Shown here: positions 60,567-64,000 of the stretch, one piece after another
Position numbering within the stretch: the stretch's first letter is position 1
Layout: every line of letters begins with the position of its first letter
Assembly: GCA_020637805.1 (NCBI GenBank)
Contig: JACKJU010000004.1
Coordinates: 124,001 to 188,000 of the forward strand
Source: Nitratireductor sp.
Lineage (GTDB): Bacteria; Pseudomonadota; Alphaproteobacteria; Rhizobiales; Rhizobiaceae
DNA: 64,000 nucleotides
Reading direction: 5' to 3'
Made by a program: the position numbers and the translations under genes
The notes under the pieces: model-generated
Database searches by the model: none
What the model was told of the DNA's origin: nothing
The model's input: the letters and a program-made list of their open reading frames with translations, nothing else

Positions 60567-61550
60567 ATGCTTCAGCTCTCGAAAAGGGAACAACAGGCAA
60601 TGGCGGAACGCAGCGAGTTCGCGCGCAACGCAAGGGTTGCCGTTCTCATTCCCTGCATGAACGAGGAAATCACCATTGCAAACACGGTACGGGATTTCCG
60701 CAAGGCCCTGCCCCAGGCAACGGTTTACGTCTACGACAACAACTCGACAGACAACACGGCAGAGGTTGCTGAAAAGGCCGGTGCAGTGGTCGGCCGCGAG
60801 GTTCGCCCCGGCAAGGGCAATGTCGTGCGGCGTATGTTTGCCGAGATCGATGCCGACTTCTACATCATGGTCGACGGCGACGACACCTACGACGCCTCCG
60901 GCGCACCGAGGATGATCGACATGCTGATCGCCGGGAATGTGGACATGGTGGTTGGCGCGCGCGACGGTGCCCATGACGACCACCAGCGCGCCGGGCACGC
61001 GTTTGGCAACCGCATGTTCAACAGGATCTACACCACGCTGTTCGGACGCGAGTTCACCGACATCTTCTCGGGCTACCGCGCCTTCAACCGCCGCTTCGTC
61101 AAGAGCTTTCCGGCAGTATCTGCAGGGTTCGAGATCGAGACAGAGCTCTCGGTCCATGCCTCGCAGCTGCGCCTGCCCGTTGCCGAGATTTCGTTTCCCT
61201 ACCGCGACCGGCCCGAAGGCTCCGAGAGCAAGCTTTCCACCTTCCGCGACGGCTTCCGCATTCTCAAGACCATCATCGTGCTCCTGAAGGAATACAAGCC
61301 GTTCTGGTTCTTTGGCGCGATCGGACTGGCCGGAATTGTTTTTGCGGTGGGGTTGATGGTTCCGGTCTTCATCGACTTTGCGCGCACCGGAACGGTCGAG
61401 CGCTTTCCGACTGCCGTGCTTTCGACGGGTATCGTGATCGTTTCGATCCTTTCGATCACCGCCGGGGTCATACTCGATTCCATCCGCCGAATGCGCGCCG
61501 AGATCAAGCGCATGTTCTACAACACGACACGCACCCGCGCGGGTGATTGA
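60567..61550 (+). CDS. GT2 polyprenyl-phosphate glycosyltransferase
   Basis: A 327-residue family 2 glycosyltransferase from ATG 60567 (AAGGGGGA upstream). The catalytic domain starts VAVLIPCMNEEITIANTVRD, has YVYDNNSTDNTAEVAEKAG, the DGDD metal-binding motif (MVDGDDTYDASG) and FSGYRAFNRRFVKS. Two C-terminal membrane helices (about 255-278 and 286-310) resemble ArnC/DPM1-type enzymes that load a sugar onto a polyprenyl phosphate on the cytoplasmic side. The sugar is unknown. The next gene follows within 60 nt. Confidence 0.88.
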   Translation: MLQLSKREQQAMAERSEFARNARVAVLIPCMNEEITIANTVRDFRKALPQATVYVYDNNSTDNTAEVAEKAGAVVGREVRPGKGNVVRRMFAEIDADFYIMVDGDDTYDASGAPRMIDMLIAGNVDMVVGARDGAHDDHQRAGHAFGNRMFNRIYTTLFGREFTDIFSGYRAFNRRFVKSFPAVSAGFEIETELSVHASQLRLPVAEISFPYRDRPEGSESKLSTFRDGFRILKTIIVLLKEYKPFWFFGAIGLAGIVFAVGLMVPVFIDFARTGTVERFPTAVLSTGIVIVSILSITAGVILDSIRRMRAEIKRMFYNTTRTRAGD

Positions 61551-61609
61551 CGGCCAGTCCCCCGCGGCCAGCTCCAGACGAACTGAACCATACCGAAGAG
61601 GCCATTGCC

Positions 61610-62296
61610 ATGATGATGCGTACCGAACCCGACTTTGACGCCTACCTGCGCCAGTTCGAGGCGAACTACGAGAAACTCAATTACTCCGGCAACCTGTCCT
61701 CGAGGGTGCTGGCGCATTCCCATGTGGTTCTGGAAAGCTCTTTCAGCGGCAGCGACCATTTCGGTTCGGTTGTCGAGATCGGGGCCGGCTCGGGTCAGCA
61801 TCCCGCCACGGTGCGCCATACCTATGACCGCTACGTTATCACCGACTACAATGATCGCATGCTCGATCAGGCGCGCGCCCGCTACAGGGACGACAACCGC
61901 TTCGAATACAGCGTGGAAGATGCCCGCAAGCTTTCCTTCGAGGACCATTCCTTCGACAGGCTGATCGCTACCCATGTACTGGAACATCTCGTCCATCCGC
62001 ATGAAGTGCTGCGCGAATGGACGCGGGTTCTCAAGCCGGGCGGCACGCTTTCGCTGGTACTTCCCTGCGATCCTGGCATGGCATGGAGGCTTGGCCGCGC
62101 GCTGGGCGTTCGCAAGCGCGCCGAGGATGCAGGCCTCGAATACGATTACTGGATGGCCCGCGAGCACGTGAACTCGATCTTCAACCTGGTCACGTTCATC
62201 AACTACTACTACAAGGACCGCAAGGCGACCTGGTGGCCGATGCGCGTGCCGTTCGCCGACGTCAACCTAATCTATGCCGTCAACATCAAGGTCTGA
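61610..62296 (+). CDS. Class I SAM-dependent methyltransferase
   Basis: A 228-residue methyltransferase from ATG 61610 (AGAGG about 8 nt upstream); a TTG frame at 61547 would overlap the GT2 stop. The SAM motif is VVEIGAGSGQHPATV (about 54-68), and DARKLSFEDHSFDRLIATHV and LKPGGTLSLVLPCDP follow. The end WMAREHVNSIFNLVTFINYY suggests a specific acceptor pocket. The acceptor is probably the sugar or glycolipid of this operon, since it lies between the GT2 and the flippase-like gene, but this is inference. Confidence 0.85.
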   Translation: MMMRTEPDFDAYLRQFEANYEKLNYSGNLSSRVLAHSHVVLESSFSGSDHFGSVVEIGAGSGQHPATVRHTYDRYVITDYNDRMLDQARARYRDDNRFEYSVEDARKLSFEDHSFDRLIATHVLEHLVHPHEVLREWTRVLKPGGTLSLVLPCDPGMAWRLGRALGVRKRAEDAGLEYDYWMAREHVNSIFNLVTFINYYYKDRKATWWPMRVPFADVNLIYAVNIKV

Positions 62297-62303
62297 GACG
62301 ACA

Positions 62304-62666
62304 ATGCTGGCCGCCGGTGTCGCCAACTATGCAATCATCATCACCTGCGTCGTGGTGGTGGCACTGGGCCAATTGCTCTTCAAGACGGTCGGCACAAGGC
62401 TGGGCGCGAGCGGCTTCGAAGCGATGCTGCACGACCACAAGGCCGCAGCGCTGTTCCTGCTTGCACTGGCCCTGTACGGAATGTCGACGCTCGGCTGGGT
62501 GCTGGCCCTTCGAAACGTTCCCCTCTCGACGGCATATCTCTTCATGTCGCTCAGTTTCGTGATCGTGCCGACTCTCGCCTTCTTCTGGCTGGGGGAACCC
62601 CTTTCGCCACGCTTCATGCTTGGCAGCCTGCTCATCGTTTGCGGAATCGTCCTGGCAGCAAGCTGA
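62304..62666 (+). CDS. Small EamA/ArnE-like membrane protein
   Basis: A 120-residue protein with four hydrophobic helices, about half an EamA domain. ALGQLLFKTVGTRLGASG at the start and VPLSTAYLFMSLSFVIVPT, then FFWLGEPLSPRFMLGSLLIV fit the SMR/ArnE type that flips aminoarabinose-phosphoundecaprenol. No ArnF partner is in the window, so it might form a homodimer. Its place after GT2 and methyltransferase genes suggests flipping of a polyprenyl-linked sugar. Confidence 0.82.
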   Translation: MLAAGVANYAIIITCVVVVALGQLLFKTVGTRLGASGFEAMLHDHKAAALFLLALALYGMSTLGWVLALRNVPLSTAYLFMSLSFVIVPTLAFFWLGEPLSPRFMLGSLLIVCGIVLAAS

Positions 62667-62673
62667 CCCGGCG

Positions 62674-64000
62674 CTAGATTACGCCACGGGACATGCCGTC
62701 CAACACATATACGGCGCGCGAACGAATTGCGTCGAGATCGTCCATCCGGTCAAGATTGCGATACATCATCTTCATTCGCGGGTTGTTCTCCAGCTTCTCC
62801 CGGTTGCGGGCCAGAAAGTCCCAGTAGAGCGCGTTGAAGGGGCAAGCGGTGTCCGAGGTACGGGCGCCGTGGTCGTAGTGGCAGGCTCCGCAGAAATCAG
62901 ACATCCGGTTTATGTAGGAGGCACTCGCCGCATACGGCTTCGAGGCCATGACCCCGCCATCGGCAAACAGTGCCATTCCGATTGTGTTCGGCACCTCGAC
63001 CCAGTCAAATGCATCAGCATAGACGGCAAGGTACCATTCATGCACTTCCTGCGGACGGATGCCCGCAAGCAGGGCGAAATTCCCCGTGATCATCAGCCGC
63101 TGGATGTGATGGGAATAGGCGTGTTTTCGCGTCTGGCCGACAACCTGTGAAACACAGTTCATTCGGGTCTCGCCGGTCCAGTAGAATTCGGGAAGCGGGC
63201 GCCGCGCGTCAAGAAAATTGCCGTCGAGATAGTCTGGCATCTTCAACCAGTAGATACCGCGCACATATTCGCGCCAGCCGATTATCTGGCGAATGAAGCC
63301 CTCCACGGCATTCAGTGGCGCACGCTTTTCGCGATAGGCGGTTTCCGCCATGCGGCAGAGTTCAAGCGGGTCCAGCAGGCCGGCGTTCATGTAGGGCGCG
63401 AGGATCGAGTGATACAGGAAGGCTTCGCCCTCCAGCATCGCATCCTGGTAGTCGCCAAAGGACTCCAGTGCACACGACATGAAATGCCCGGCTGCCTTGC
63501 CGGCGTCAGTCGATGTCACGGCCATCCGGAAATCCGACACCTCCCCAAACCGGTCGGGGAAACGCTCCAGCACCATCTCGATCACATCACTGGTGACAGC
63601 ATCAGGTTCGAACCCCAGGGGTTGCGGCATGAACAGGTCGCCCTTTGCGGGTTTGCGGTTCTCGGAGTCGTAATTCCATTCGCCGCCCTGCGGATTGTCA
63701 CCGTCCATCAGGAGCCCGGTCTGCCTGCGCTTCTCGCGATAGAAATACTCCATGCGCAATTGCTTGCGCCCTTGTGCCCATTCCCTGAACTCGGCCTTGG
63801 TCGTGAGAAACCTGTCGTCGGTCATGATGCGGACCGGAATGCCGAGTTCCTCGCCGATCCCGCGCATGGCCTGGTCCACACGCCAGTCTCCCGGCTCGGT
63901 TACCTGAACGCGCTCCACGTCATGCATGCCGGCCAGACGCTTGATCTCGCCGGAAAAGGAAACCGTGTTCGCCTTGTCGTTCAGCCGCACATATTCCACA
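62674..64000 (-). CDS. FeS-containing cryptochrome/photolyase (PhrB-like), 5' end beyond the window
   Basis: The reading frame runs off the right edge, so the N-terminus is missing; about 441 residues are present. The family is the bacterial (6-4) photolyase/FeS-BCP group, which repairs UV lesions with FAD, a ribolumazine antenna and a [4Fe-4S] cluster. All four cluster cysteines are visible: one in RMNCVSQVVGQTRKHAYSHH and three in FCGACHYDHGARTSDTACPF. AYSHHIQRLMITGNFALLAG is a family mark. It is convergent with the flippase-like gene, 7 nt away. Confidence 0.94.
   Translation of the reverse strand, partial: VEYVRLNDKANTVSFSGEIKRLAGMHDVERVQVTEPGDWRVDQAMRGIGEELGIPVRIMTDDRFLTTKAEFREWAQGRKQLRMEYFYREKRRQTGLLMDGDNPQGGEWNYDSENRKPAKGDLFMPQPLGFEPDAVTSDVIEMVLERFPDRFGEVSDFRMAVTSTDAGKAAGHFMSCALESFGDYQDAMLEGEAFLYHSILAPYMNAGLLDPLELCRMAETAYREKRAPLNAVEGFIRQIIGWREYVRGIYWLKMPDYLDGNFLDARRPLPEFYWTGETRMNCVSQVVGQTRKHAYSHHIQRLMITGNFALLAGIRPQEVHEWYLAVYADAFDWVEVPNTIGMALFADGGVMASKPYAASASYINRMSDFCGACHYDHGARTSDTACPFNALYWDFLARNREKLENNPRMKMMYRNLDRMDDLDAIRSRAVYVLDGMSRGVI

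Noticed and set aside
63603..63615. Second T-loop-like sequence GGTTCGAACCCC
   Set aside because: It is coding sequence of the photolyase and lacks the rest of a tRNA cloverleaf.

Overview
The window is a 64 kb piece of a GC-rich alphaproteobacterial chromosome, most likely from the order Hyphomicrobiales (Rhizobiales). This rests on gene content and order: an F0 ATP synthase operon (atpI-atpB-atpE-b'-b) separate from F1, glyQ/glyS as split subunits, ribB with a dead RibA-like domain, a DUF6101 protein, a Sua5-type tsaC, the block DUF2007-trmN6-sppA facing ispB, and one GTTC-N7-GTTC site of the alphaproteobacterial LexA type. The genus cannot be fixed by reading alone. I see no rRNA, tRNA, CRISPR array, insertion sequence, phage gene or known defence locus. 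Almost all of the window is core and shell metabolism.

Layout. 1-9.6 kb, mostly +: end of a histidine phosphatase gene, a PilZ protein, aroC, a LysE exporter, ribB, a secreted VCBS protein, an HDAC-like deacetylase with a probable CTG start, xseB, an SCO protein with a translation-coupled 56-aa membrane peptide, a small secreted protein, tlyA and a RumA-type RNA methyltransferase. 9.6-13.1 kb, -: acyl-CoA dehydrogenase, enoyl-CoA hydratase and a fluoroacetate-dehalogenase-like hydrolase behind an 18-bp palindrome. 13.3-19.2 kb: tsaC/Sua5, an FAD-linked 2-hydroxyacid dehydrogenase, purD, a PaiB-like protein and ubiA. 19.2-19.7 kb: non-coding and repeat-rich, with a 90-bp tandem repeat. 19.7-25.6 kb, -: glyQ, a four-CDGSH iron-sulfur protein, a 56-aa secreted peptide, glyS (with a palindromic insert), ytoQ and DUF6101. 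25.9-34.2 kb: an MFS transporter, sppA/trmN6/DUF2007 facing ispB, a TPR lipoprotein-like protein, ispE and moaB. 34.3-36.5 kb: an SOS-boxed radical SAM gene and rnhB. 36.8-39.5 kb, -: the F0 operon. 39.8-44.9 kb: SleB hydrolase, der with a TPR partner, PhnA-like, NnrU and DksA-like. 44.9-49.3 kb: an SbmA/BacA transporter and feoAB with a Cys-rich membrane partner. 49.3-52.2 kb: an Old-Yellow-Enzyme demethylase facing a TetR regulator. 52.2-58.3 kb, -: guaA, mtnN, tspO, rsmB-like, MAPEG and guaB. 58.5-62.7 kb: a GT-C membrane glycosyltransferase facing a GT2 / methyltransferase / ArnE-like flippase operon. From 62.7 kb: an FeS photolyase running off the window.

How the parts fit. Isoprenoid and quinone supply (ispE, ispB, ubiA), respiration and energy (SCO, F0 operon), iron handling (feoAB, CDGSH protein), GMP synthesis (guaB, guaA) and translation quality (tsaC, glyQS, RNA methyltransferases) dominate. 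The likeliest under-described unit is the 58.5-62.7 kb cassette, which has the parts of a polyprenyl-phosphate-sugar glycosylation pathway. Other good leads are the SOS-boxed radical SAM gene, the four-CDGSH protein inside the glycyl-tRNA synthetase operon, repeat DNA inside glyS, and three enzymes with altered key residues (RibA-like domain, OYE iron-sulfur site, dehalogenase acid).
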